From contig QOAX01000053.1 of assembly GCA_003972865.1 (NCBI GenBank), forward strand, positions 1 through 24,570: DNA of 24,570 nucleotides, given 5' to 3'. A model generated the notes under the pieces. That model made no database searches. It saw only the letters and a program-made list of their open reading frames with translations, and was not told the DNA's origin. The DNA is from Verrucomicrobiota bacterium. Its GTDB lineage: Bacteria > Verrucomicrobiota > Verrucomicrobiia > Limisphaerales > UBA1096. Of the stretch, positions 15,078 to 22,483 are shown in pieces (position 1 is the stretch's first letter; every line of letters begins with the position of its first letter). Both the position numbers and the translations under genes were made by a program.

Positions 15078-16778
15078 TCATTTGCCGGCGGTTTCCGGTT
15101 CGGCCTGCTTGGAGCGGAGCAGCAGCAGCCAGTCGCCGGGGCCGGGGGCCGGGCACTCGAGTGCCGCGCCGCGAAGCACGGCCAGCACGCTGGATCGCTC
15201 GCCGGTGCGCGGATTCACCCATGCGGCGATCAGCGGCGTGGGCAGCTTGGCCACGTTGACTTTCAGACGCTTTTCGACCGGCGTGTAAACGACGACCAAA
15301 CGGCCGTCGCTGGAACTGGCGGCGGCGGCGTACTCGGAGAGGGCCTCGTCGCCGGGCTGTTCAGACAGCACGCTGCTGTCGGGGCGGAGGGCTTGAAAGT
15401 CGATCGACTGAAACAATGCCGAGAGGTGCGCGACCTGTTCGCCGGCCTCAAAGTGCAACGCATCGCGCCAGGCGGGGGGCGTGCCGGCACTGGGATGGCC
15501 GGGAGTCGGGGCGTCGCCGTCGTCCCAGCCCCAGACGCCGGCAGCGCCGTAGCTCACTCCGGCAGTCGGCGCGTTGAGCAGGCTCCAGTACAGCGCGCGG
15601 CGCACCTCGTGTGCGGTGATCGGCTGCTTTTTGCTGTAGCTGTTGATGCCCTCGTAGGCCGGTTCGATGTTGATGACCGGCCGGTGCGGGAGCTTGGACC
15701 AGTCGCGCGACGCCGGGCCGTGCTGGATCCAGTTGTTGGTGGCGTCGTTGATGTCGTGGCCGCTTTGGTAACCCAGCGCGGTCATCCATTTTTCGTCGCG
15801 GAACTCCTCGAAGACCCAACTCTTGCCTTTCGGATGCATGAATACGGGGAAGTGCCGTCCGTCGCCAAACACCGCTTGGCCAAGCATGCGCCAGCGTGCG
15901 GCGCGTGTGCCGGAGTAGTCACCGTCACCCCCGAGAAACCAGGCGCCGTAAGTGGCACCCCAGCGCGCGACCATGTAGCGGGCCAGCAGGATCGCCTGGT
16001 CGTCGGGCAGCAGGTTCACCGGATTTTCATCGCCGCGAATGGCCCACAGCAGCACCGGCACGCTGAGCAGGCCGGCGGCGTTGATCGCCTCAACGCGGCG
16101 GTCGAGCCGCTGGAAAAAACCCGGGTTGATGCTGATTTTTTCCTTTCCCTCGAACGCCTTGTTGCGGTCGGCGTCGCCGTTCGGCGCGCCCCGCCAACTC
16201 GTGGCGACCCACTGCACGGCGGTGAAGCCCTGCCGCTTGCGCTCGCCCAAATAATGTTTCCAGTCGTACTCGTTAGACTTGAGCGGGCCGTTCCACGCGG
16301 TGTCAGCTATCCAGAAAAACGGCGTGCCGTCCTCGTGCACAAAGTGGGTGCGATCGCGCGACACGCGGATCGGGCCGTGCCGGTGCAAGGCGCTGCGGCC
16401 CAGCGGCGCAGTGCAGCGGAACGCGCCGGAGAGATTGTGCAGGCCGCGGTTTTCCTCGTCCGAACAAGTGATGTGAAAAGTCCATTTGCCGGCGAGATCG
16501 GGCAGGAAGCGAATCTTCCAGTCGTTGCCGCCGTCCCAGAAACCGTCAACCTCGTGTTCCTCACCGGCGGGTGATGTGAAGACGGTCTTGAGTTGCACGT
16601 CCTGTATCGGGTTGTCGTACGACTTGAGACTGACCAACTCGCCTTGAAAGCGGGTCCACTTGGGCAGGAGCAGCAGTGTCTCCTGTGCCGACGCAACCGC
16701 AGCGGCGAGGCACAGGCCAAGCAGGCCGAGCCGCGGGGCCACCCGGCCGGCAAAAGAGAGTTTTGGAGTGAAATGCAT
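15078..16778 (-). CDS. Secreted apiosidase-like glycoside hydrolase (DUF5060/DUF4038)
   Basis: Predicted exported glycosidase of 566 residues. Signal peptide at residues 1-31 (hydrophobic LGLLGLCLAAAVASA, cleavage after ASA). Residues about 40-110 form a DUF5060-like beta domain (FTSPAGEEHEVDGFWDGG, WKIRFLPDLAGKWTF). Residues about 125-450 form the DUF4038 TIM barrel, with FFWIADTAWNGP, a GFTAVQWVATSW strand, a YMVARWGATYGAWFLGGDGD segment and INIEP-like VINIEPAYEG, whose acidic residues are candidate catalytic groups. The C-terminal region to the end resembles the putative collagen-binding domain (VVVYTPVEKRLKVNV, WVNPRTG). Related enzymes remove sugars such as apiose from plant-type polysaccharides; the substrate here is unknown. 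It shares a transcript direction and 3-bp spacing with tilS. Confidence 0.85.
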   Translation of the reverse strand: MHFTPKLSFAGRVAPRLGLLGLCLAAAVASAQETLLLLPKWTRFQGELVSLKSYDNPIQDVQLKTVFTSPAGEEHEVDGFWDGGNDWKIRFLPDLAGKWTFHITCSDEENRGLHNLSGAFRCTAPLGRSALHRHGPIRVSRDRTHFVHEDGTPFFWIADTAWNGPLKSNEYDWKHYLGERKRQGFTAVQWVATSWRGAPNGDADRNKAFEGKEKISINPGFFQRLDRRVEAINAAGLLSVPVLLWAIRGDENPVNLLPDDQAILLARYMVARWGATYGAWFLGGDGDYSGTRAARWRMLGQAVFGDGRHFPVFMHPKGKSWVFEEFRDEKWMTALGYQSGHDINDATNNWIQHGPASRDWSKLPHRPVINIEPAYEGINSYSKKQPITAHEVRRALYWSLLNAPTAGVSYGAAGVWGWDDGDAPTPGHPSAGTPPAWRDALHFEAGEQVAHLSALFQSIDFQALRPDSSVLSEQPGDEALSEYAAAASSSDGRLVVVYTPVEKRLKVNVAKLPTPLIAAWVNPRTGERSSVLAVLRGAALECPAPGPGDWLLLLRSKQAEPETAGK

Positions 16779-16849
16779 GTTATGATCCGAGGAACCGGCG
16801 CGACGATGTCAGAAACCGGTCCAAAGCACAAACGCGATTGGCAAAGGAA

Positions 16850-16880
16850 AATCCGCCTACCGATGCGTAAAAGGCGGATT
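16850..16880 (-). terminator. Rho-independent terminator-like hairpin
   Basis: On the minus strand, AATCCGCC and GGCGGATT form a perfect 8-bp stem around a 15-base loop, followed by TTTCCTTT. It lies downstream of the small lipoprotein gene and could end a transcript from there. It also lies about 70 bp upstream of the apiosidase-like gene, so it separates the two minus-strand units. Confidence 0.6.
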
Positions 16881-17030
16881 AATCATGTGAACCGGGCTTC
16901 CCCAACCGCTCCCGCTGCCTCCGGCATTCCGGAGCAGGGCTCTCTTTTGGAGTTCAGCCAGCCTGGTGCATCTCGGGTTTTTGCACGCTTGGCCAAGCGC
17001 CTTCTCGTCGGGATCACAGCACCCGATCAT
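16857..17030 (-). CDS. Possible Cys-rich mini-protein (uncertain)
   Basis: A 57-codon minus-strand frame opens with ATG at 17030, only 3 bases after the stop of the small lipoprotein gene. It reads MIGCCDPDEKALGQACKNPR at the start, with four Cys in the first 21 residues plus a charged, helical-looking segment. The palindrome at 16987-16998 is read in frame as ALGQA. The stop TAG (16859-16857) lies inside the terminator-like hairpin, which weakens the case. No homologue is recognised. Translation could be coupled to the lipoprotein gene. Confidence 0.3.
   Translation of the reverse strand: MIGCCDPDEKALGQACKNPRCTRLAELQKRALLRNAGGSGSGWGSPVHMINPPFTHR
16986..16999. repeat. 14-bp palindrome copy downstream of small lipoprotein gene
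   Basis: Exact CGCTTGGCCAAGCG, in frame as ALGQA if the Cys-rich mini-ORF is real, otherwise intergenic. Confidence 0.85.
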
Positions 17031-17033
17031 GCC

Positions 17034-17144
17034 TCAGCAGTTCTCGGTTTCACAGCAGGGATGAACGACAACGCCGTGCCGGTTCAAGGATTGGCAGCCG
17101 GTCAGGAACGCCACCGCGGCAACCGCAAAAAATATCGCTTTCAT
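17034..17144 (-). CDS. Small Cys-containing lipoprotein, 36 residues
   Basis: Minus-strand ATG at 17144 opens a 36-residue frame with a clear lipoprotein signal: MKAIFFAVAAVAFLTGC, lipobox LTGC with Cys17. The mature part is only 20 residues and ends HPCCETENC, with three further cysteines. The signal and lipobox are the only recognisable elements, but their completeness argues for a real gene. GGGAG directly abuts the ATG, which is too close for a normal ribosome binding site. An exact palindrome copy lies 21 bp upstream of the ATG. The gene is divergent from the DUF1501 gene (start 17217). Its role is unknown. Confidence 0.6.
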   Translation of the reverse strand: MKAIFFAVAAVAFLTGCQSLNRHGVVVHPCCETENC

Positions 17145-17162
17145 CTCCCGGGAACTTGGCGC

Positions 17163-17174
17163 GCTTGGCCAAGC
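17163..17174. repeat. 12-bp palindrome copy in divergent gap before DUF1501 gene
   Basis: Exact GCTTGGCCAAGC, 19 bp upstream of the small lipoprotein ATG and 42 bp upstream of the DUF1501 ATG, flanked by a further CTTGG half-site at 17155. Confidence 0.85.
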
Positions 17175-17216
17175 TGGTCAAGCGGCGCAAATCATGTTAA
17201 TTCCGGCACGTAGCGC

Positions 17217-18689
17217 ATGAAACAAGAGGCCCACAATCAGCCGCTGCCACTGCTTGGCCGGCGGCGGTTTTTGGTGACCTCCGGCATGGGGCTGGGCGGG
17301 ATTGCGCTTGGCCAGCTGCTCGGTGCCCGGGCGGCCAAGCCGCCGATCCGGCCGGACATCGTGCCGGCCAGGCCGTACGCGGCGCGGCGCACGCATGCCC
17401 GGCCCAAGGCACAGCAGGTGCTGGTGATTTTCTGCTCCGGGGCGTGCAGCCAGATTGACACGTTCGACTACAAGCCGGAGCTCATCCGGCGCCACGGCCA
17501 GCCGCTACCGGGGGCCGACGGGCTCGTTACCTTCCAGGGAAAACAGGGAAGCCTGAACCGCAGCCCGTGGGAATTCCGGCCGTACGGGCAGAGCGGCAAA
17601 CACGTCTCCGACCTCGTACCGCGGATCGGGAAGATGGCGGACGATTTGTGCTTTATCCACTCGCTCACCGGCAGAACGAACACGCACGGCCCGGGCGAAA
17701 ACTACATGTGCACCGGCTACACGCTGGAAGGCTTCCCGAGCATGGGGGCGTGGACGACCTACGCGCTGGGCAGCGAGAACGACAACCTGCCGGCCTACGT
17801 CGCAATCCCCGACCCGCGCGGCACGCCCCAGTCGAGCGTCAACTGCTGGGGGGCCGGCTTTCTACCCGCGGCGTTCCAAGGGACGGCCTTCAACGCGGCC
17901 AAGCCGATCCAAAACCTCCCCCGCCCGGAAACCATTTCCCCCGGCACCGATGCGGCGACGCGCGGCTTTCTCCGGCGGATGAACCAGCGCCATCTCCGGC
18001 GTTACGCGGGTGAGTCGGAACTGGCGGCCCGTATCGCCAGTCACGAGCTGGCGGCGCGCATGCAGTTGAGTGTGCCAGAGGTGAGCGACCTCTCCGCCGA
18101 GCCGGCGCACGTGCTGCGGGCCTACGGCGCGGACGATTCGGGAAACCCGCTCAAGGCCGCCTTTGCCCGGAACTGCATCCTGGCGCGGCGACTAGTCGAG
18201 CAGGGCGTGCGGTTCGTGCAGCTCTTCAACGGCGCCTACCAGACCGGCGGCGAAGGGGTGAGCAACTGGGACGGCCACAAGGTGCTCAAGGAACAGTACT
18301 CCAAACACGGGCCGGTGCTCGACCAGCCTGTTGCAGCCCTGCTGGCCGATATGAAACAGCGCGGCCTGCTGGAGCAGACGCTCGTAGTCTGGTGCACGGA
18401 GTTCGGCCGGATGCCGACCTTTCAGGCCGGGGCAAGCGGGCGCGACCACAACCCGGACGGCTTCACCGCGTGGATGGCGGGAGCCGGGGTGAAACGCGGC
18501 CACACCCACGGCGCGACGGATGATTTCAGCTACAAGGCCGAGCAGGACGTCGTCACGGTGCACGACTTTCACGCGACGATCCTGCACCTGCTCGGGCTGG
18601 AGCATGAGCGGCTCACCTATTACCACGACGGCCTGGAGCGCCGGCTGACCGACGTGGAGGGCAGCGTCATCCGGGACATCCTAGCGTAG
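17217..18689 (+). CDS. DUF1501 domain protein with Tat signal
   Basis: Exported DUF1501 protein of 490 residues, a sulfatase/phosphatase-like superfamily member common in Verrucomicrobiota and Planctomycetota. The N-terminus has a twin-arginine signal, GRRRFLVTSGMGLGGIALG (about residues 14-32). Family segments are visible: VLVIFCSGACSQIDTFDYKP, LCFIHSLTGRTNTHGPGENY, the RFVQLFNGAYQTGGEGVSNWD stretch and LVVWCTEFGRMPTF followed by GRDHNP near the end. The downstream DUF1549/DUF1553 gene starts 8 bp after its stop. The two families are regularly paired, usually in the opposite gene order, and are thought to act in the periplasm on polysaccharide or sulfated material; the exact reaction is not known. 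Identification of the family is secure. Confidence 0.92.
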   Translation: MKQEAHNQPLPLLGRRRFLVTSGMGLGGIALGQLLGARAAKPPIRPDIVPARPYAARRTHARPKAQQVLVIFCSGACSQIDTFDYKPELIRRHGQPLPGADGLVTFQGKQGSLNRSPWEFRPYGQSGKHVSDLVPRIGKMADDLCFIHSLTGRTNTHGPGENYMCTGYTLEGFPSMGAWTTYALGSENDNLPAYVAIPDPRGTPQSSVNCWGAGFLPAAFQGTAFNAAKPIQNLPRPETISPGTDAATRGFLRRMNQRHLRRYAGESELAARIASHELAARMQLSVPEVSDLSAEPAHVLRAYGADDSGNPLKAAFARNCILARRLVEQGVRFVQLFNGAYQTGGEGVSNWDGHKVLKEQYSKHGPVLDQPVAALLADMKQRGLLEQTLVVWCTEFGRMPTFQAGASGRDHNPDGFTAWMAGAGVKRGHTHGATDDFSYKAEQDVVTVHDFHATILHLLGLEHERLTYYHDGLERRLTDVEGSVIRDILA

Positions 18690-18697
18690 TTTTTTCG

Positions 18698-21136
18698 ATG
18701 AGAATCTGGCTTGCACTCGTACTGCTGATCCCGCTCACAGCCCGGGCCGGGCACTGGTCTTTGGAACCGGTCCGCAGACCCGCTGTCCCGGCGCTTGGCC
18801 AAGCACAGAAACCGGCCAACGCCATCGATTCATTTGTGCTCAAAAGGCTCGCCGGGGCGGGCCTCGCCCCGTCCCGCTTGGCCGGGCGGCCGGTGCTCAT
18901 CCGCCGGCTCCACCTCGTCATGCTCGGGATGCACCCCTCGCCCGTGAAGGTGGCGGCGTTCGTGAACGACCCCCGGCCGGACGCCTGGGAGCGCCTGGTC
19001 GACCGCGTGCTGGAAGACCCGCGGCTCGGCGAACGCTGGGCGCAGCATTGGCTCGACGTCATTCGCTACGGTGAGACGCACGGGTTCGAGACCAACCGCG
19101 AGCGCCCCAACGCCTGGCCGTTCCGAGACTGGGTGGTGGACGCCTTCAACCGCGACCTGCCGTATGACCGGTTCGTGCGCGGACAGCTGGCCGGGGACGC
19201 CCTCGGCAGTGGCGTGAGCACCGGCTTTCTCGTCGCCGGGCCGTACGATCTCGTCAAGAGTGGGGACATCAACCTCACCCTGATGCAGCGGCAGAATGAA
19301 CTCGACGGAATGATCAGCACCACCGGCACCACGTTCCTGGGGCTGACGCTTGGCTGCGCCCGCTGCCACGATCACAAGTTCGACCCGGTGACACAGCGCG
19401 ACTACTACTCGCTGCAGGCCATCTTCGCCGGGGTGAACCACGAGGAACGGATGATCGACCAAAAAAGCGATCCCGCACTCGCGATGGAACAGGCTGCGTT
19501 GGAGAGCCGGATCGACTCGGCAAAAAAAGAGCTGGCGCTGCTCGAGGCGGGGATTCCGCGTTTCAAGCCGCCGGTGAACGCGCGGGGCAACGAGGAAACT
19601 TTCGAGCCGGTGCAGGCCCGGTTTGTCCGCTTCAATATCGCACGCGCCAACCGAGCCGAGCCGTGCGTCGATGAACTTGAGATTTTCGCAGCGGGCAAAA
19701 ATGTCGCGCTGGCCGGCAACGGGGCCAAGGCAACCGCCTCTGGCGTGTACCTCGACGGCGGCAACTCCATTCACCAACTCGCGTTCGTCAACGACGGCCG
19801 GTACGGAAACTCGCGGAGCTGGATCGCAAAAAACCGTACCGACGCCTGGGTGCAGATCGAGTTGGCCAAGCCGGCGCTCATCGACCGCATCACATGGGCG
19901 CGCGACCGCGAGGGCAGCTACAACGACCGGCTGGCCGTCGAGTATACATTCGACGTCGCGACGGAGCCCGGCCAATGGCAGACCGTTGCCAGCTCCGCCG
20001 ACCGGCCGCCGACCGGCGATGGGACACAAACCAAGCTCGAGTATCTGTTGGCCCACCTGAAGGGCCGGGAGGCGGCGCGGGCCGGGGAGTTGGCCAAGCG
20101 CCTGGTTGGGGACGAGCAGCGCTTGGCTGAAATCCAAGCCATGACCCGGCGCATGGTTTACGCGGGCACCTTCCGCCAGCCGGGGGTGACTCATGTGCTG
20201 CACCGTGGCGATCCCTTGGCCAAGCGGGAGGAGATCGGACCGGACGGCATCGGCGCGCTTGGCGGCGCGCTTGGCCTGGACGCCAGCGCGCCCGAGCAGC
20301 AGCGCCGCCTGAAGCTGGCGCAGTGGATCACGACCCCGGGCAACCCGCTCACGGCGCGGGTGATCGTCAACCGGCTTTGGAAGCACCACTTCGGCGCCGG
20401 CCTGGCCGCGACGCTCAACGACCTCGGCATGAACGGCGTCCGCCCCACGCACCCGGAGCTGCTCGACTGGCTGGCGTCGGAACTGCTCGCGTCCGGCTGG
20501 TCGCTCAAGCGGATACACCGTCTGATCCTGACCTCCCGCACCTGGCGACAATCGAGCCGGCCGCGCAAAGAGACTCTTGCCGTTGACGGCGGCAGCCGGT
20601 TGCTCTGGCGATTCCCGCCGCGCCGGCTCGAGGCCGAGGCAATTCGAGACAACATCCTGCTGGCCGCCGGCACGCTGGATTCGCGGATGGGCGGCCCGGG
20701 CTTCAGCGGTTTCCGGGTCGAGGCGGAAAACGTCCGCCACTACCATGCCAAGGCATCCTACGGCCCGGCCGACTGGCGGCGGATGCTCTACATGACGAAG
20801 GTGCGTCAGGAACGGGAGCCGACGTTCGGCGTGTTCGACTGCCCCGACTTCAACCAGACCGCGCCCAGCCGCAGCCGCTCCACCACGCCGTTGCAGTCGT
20901 TGAGCCTGCTCAACAGCCCGTTCGTGCTGCAGCAGGCCGGCCTGTTGGCCAAGCGGCTCCGGCACGAGGCGGGCGCCGACACCCGCACCCAAGTGGCACG
21001 GGCCTGCCAACTCGCGCTCGGCCGCGAACCCACCCGGGAGGAGCTTGCCGACGCAAACCGATTGGTTGCCGAACACTCGCTCGAAGCCTTCTGCCGCGCC
21101 CTGTTCAACGCCAACGAGTTCCTGTTCCTGCCCTGA
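18698..21136 (+). CDS. DUF1549/DUF1553 protein with inserted F5/8-type C-like domain
   Basis: Exported 812-residue protein beginning with a short signal peptide (MRIWLALVLLIPLTARAGHW). Residues about 45-250 are DUF1549 (PSCyt2), including the haem-c-like motif CARCH at C220/C223/H224 in LGCARCHDHKFDP. Residues about 480-790 are DUF1553 (PSD1), with LAQWITTPGNPLTARVIVNR, RLWKHHFGAGL, GWSLKRIHRLILTSRTWRQS and FDCPDFNQTAPSRSRSTTPLQ. Between them, about residues 300-430, is a discoidin/F5/8-type C-like beta domain (VQARFVRFNIA, WVQIELAKPALIDRITW), a probable carbohydrate-binding module. The N-terminal PSCyt1 cytochrome domain found in many relatives is absent. Four palindrome copies are read in frame as LGQA or LAK. 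It is the partner of the DUF1501 gene 8 bp upstream. Confidence 0.92.
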   Translation: MRIWLALVLLIPLTARAGHWSLEPVRRPAVPALGQAQKPANAIDSFVLKRLAGAGLAPSRLAGRPVLIRRLHLVMLGMHPSPVKVAAFVNDPRPDAWERLVDRVLEDPRLGERWAQHWLDVIRYGETHGFETNRERPNAWPFRDWVVDAFNRDLPYDRFVRGQLAGDALGSGVSTGFLVAGPYDLVKSGDINLTLMQRQNELDGMISTTGTTFLGLTLGCARCHDHKFDPVTQRDYYSLQAIFAGVNHEERMIDQKSDPALAMEQAALESRIDSAKKELALLEAGIPRFKPPVNARGNEETFEPVQARFVRFNIARANRAEPCVDELEIFAAGKNVALAGNGAKATASGVYLDGGNSIHQLAFVNDGRYGNSRSWIAKNRTDAWVQIELAKPALIDRITWARDREGSYNDRLAVEYTFDVATEPGQWQTVASSADRPPTGDGTQTKLEYLLAHLKGREAARAGELAKRLVGDEQRLAEIQAMTRRMVYAGTFRQPGVTHVLHRGDPLAKREEIGPDGIGALGGALGLDASAPEQQRRLKLAQWITTPGNPLTARVIVNRLWKHHFGAGLAATLNDLGMNGVRPTHPELLDWLASELLASGWSLKRIHRLILTSRTWRQSSRPRKETLAVDGGSRLLWRFPPRRLEAEAIRDNILLAAGTLDSRMGGPGFSGFRVEAENVRHYHAKASYGPADWRRMLYMTKVRQEREPTFGVFDCPDFNQTAPSRSRSTTPLQSLSLLNSPFVLQQAGLLAKRLRHEAGADTRTQVARACQLALGREPTREELADANRLVAEHSLEAFCRALFNANEFLFLP

Positions 21137-21169
21137 ACCAAACCGTTGAAAGCAAGCCGGGGGGGCTCG

Positions 21170-21609
21170 TTAACCGGCAGCGGCCTCGTCCTTTTTTTCT
21201 TCAATTCGGCTTTCTTATTGGCCTTGGCCTCGAGCAAGTCAATGCGCGCCGCGGACCCCTCCGCCGCCTCGATCAGTTTCTCGGGCATCACCGGCTGCAC
21301 CATCCAGCCGGTTCCCCCCGCCGATTTTGCGGCCTCTTTCCGTTCCTCGTCCGGGCTGTCTGAAATAACGACCACCGGCGTTTCCTTGTGCTCCCGCAGG
21401 GAGCGAATCTTTCGCGTGAAGTTCGGGCCATCCATGTCAGGTAGTTGGCAGCCGGAAAAAATGATGTCCACCGGTTCAGTCTCAGCGAGTTCCAATCCCT
21501 GCGCCCCGTCCTCCGCCTCGAGCACCTCGTGGCCGGCCGCAGTCAGCGTCACCTGAACCATCTTCCACCAGGTCGGCGATCCATCAATAACCAGTATTGT
21601 CTTCCCCAT
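21170..21609 (-). CDS. Degenerate response-regulator receiver protein, apparent frameshift near its end
   Basis: Receiver-domain protein starting at ATG 21609 (MGKTILVIDGSPTWWKMVQV). The fold signature is clear, ending in LPDMDG and PVVVISDSPDEE, but key residues are gone. The second acidic residue after the first strand is Gly10. The phospho-acceptor Asp is replaced by Gly53 in FSGCQLPDMDG. The conserved Lys of the 'KP' motif is Gln105 (MVQPV). It is therefore unlikely to be phosphorylated in the usual way. As written, the frame runs on to a stop at 20806, through 330 bp antisense to the DUF1553 gene. One extra A in the A7 run at 21192-21198 would instead give KKKKDEAAAG and a TAA at 21172-21170, the end used here. 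No output domain is present. Confidence 0.7.
21192..21198 (-). other. A7 tract at probable frameshift site
   Basis: Seven T on the plus strand (A7 on the coding strand) in a run of lysine codons. Reading through gives a 110-residue antisense tail, whereas a +1 shift gives a stop within ten codons. Sequencing error, mutation or programmed slippage would all fit. Confidence 0.6.
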
Positions 21610-21674
21610 GTCTGCCGGGTTCCGATTTTCGCGGGCTCCATGCGCCGCGCCAGCGGCCGAGTGACGGGAAGCCG

Positions 21675-21682
21675 TTGGCCAA
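21675..21682. repeat. Palindrome copy between receiver and META-domain genes
   Basis: Exact TTGGCCAA in the divergent gap, 66 bp upstream of the receiver ATG and 92 bp upstream of the META-domain ATG. Confidence 0.85.
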
Positions 21683-21724
21683 GCGCAAGTCACGAGTGAA
21701 CCTCCGTGGAATTGCAGCAGGCGT

Positions 21725-21738
21725 GCCAAGCGCTTGGC
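21725..21738. repeat. Inside-out palindrome GCCAAGCGCTTGGC
   Basis: A perfect 14-bp palindrome made of the same two half-sites as the dispersed repeat (CCAAGC and GCTTGG) but in reversed order. It lies 43-50 bp downstream of an exact TTGGCCAA copy in the divergent gap between the receiver gene and the META-domain gene. Confidence 0.8.
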
Positions 21739-21774
21739 TTCCCCAAATCCGGCTTGAAGTTGCGCCGGCGGAAG

Positions 21775-22449
21775 ATGAACCTTGCGCCCGTGGTTCTGAA
21801 TTTCCATTTCGCAGATTTAACCTGCTGGACAGCCTGCCTGCTTGCCATGGTGCCTGCCACTCCGGCGTTGGGCCAGGAGGCGTCGAATATTGATTCCTTC
21901 GAGGCAGCAACAGTTTCACTTGGATTCTCATCATCCGATGGAGACTACCACCTCATTCAGGCAAGCCGGGACCTGAAAAAATGGGTGATCGTGGGCCAGT
22001 ATCCGGGCAACGGACAAGCAGCCCGGTTCAAGGATCTTCGCAGCCAACTGGAGGAGATTCATTTTTACCGGGTGGTCACAAAATCTGAAACGTTTCCGGA
22101 TGGACTGCTTGACCGGGAGTGGAAGCTGGTCGCCCTCCATGAAGCGGACGAGATCACCCGGCCAAAGGAGGGACGGAGGCACACCATGACATTGACCCGC
22201 AACGGCAAGGTCACCGGCTGGAACGACTGCAACCGCTATTTCGGCACCTTCACGCTGGAGAAAGGCAACTGGCTGAAGTTCGGGAAAGGCTTCGGCTCCA
22301 CATTGATGCTGTGCATGCCCGGTTCACTCGACTTCGAGTTTTTCGAGTCGCTGCAGGCGTCCAAGGGATTCGAGGTGGACGGCAACAAGCTGAAGCTCTA
22401 TTACGGCGACAACGCCGAGCACTGGATGGAGTTCAGGGAGAACGACTGA
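21775..22449 (+). CDS. Secreted META-domain (HslJ-like) protein
   Basis: Predicted exported protein of 224 residues from ATG 21775. The hydrophobic segment CWTACLLAMVPATPALGQ (about residues 17-34) looks like a signal peptide with cleavage after ALGQ or PALG. Residues about 45-110 carry a DLKKWVIVGQYPGNGQAARF...FYRV pattern, a small beta module often seen in exported verrucomicrobial proteins. Residues about 115-224 are a META domain: LLDREWKLVAL, NGKVTGWNDCNRYFGTF, then a TLMLCMP segment and FESLQASKGFEVDGNKLKLYY. META/HslJ proteins are envelope proteins linked to stress or to novobiocin resistance in E. coli, without a defined enzymatic role. An upstream start at 21706 is possible but gives a basic, non-signal leader. 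Domain call is strong, function is not known. Confidence 0.85.
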   Translation: MNLAPVVLNFHFADLTCWTACLLAMVPATPALGQEASNIDSFEAATVSLGFSSSDGDYHLIQASRDLKKWVIVGQYPGNGQAARFKDLRSQLEEIHFYRVVTKSETFPDGLLDREWKLVALHEADEITRPKEGRRHTMTLTRNGKVTGWNDCNRYFGTFTLEKGNWLKFGKGFGSTLMLCMPGSLDFEFFESLQASKGFEVDGNKLKLYYGDNAEHWMEFREND

Positions 22450-22483
22450 CCCACCGGTCAACGGGAAATCTCACGGGGAAATG

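Noticed and set aside
16593..17213. 206-codon plus-strand frame
   Set aside because: First part is antisense to the glycosidase signal peptide; the rest covers the terminator hairpin and the small lipoprotein gene and is very rich in Arg and Gly.
18830..21076. 748-codon minus-strand reading frame
   Set aside because: Antisense to the DUF1549/DUF1553 gene, whose motifs are unmistakable; long antisense frames are expected in G+C-rich DNA.
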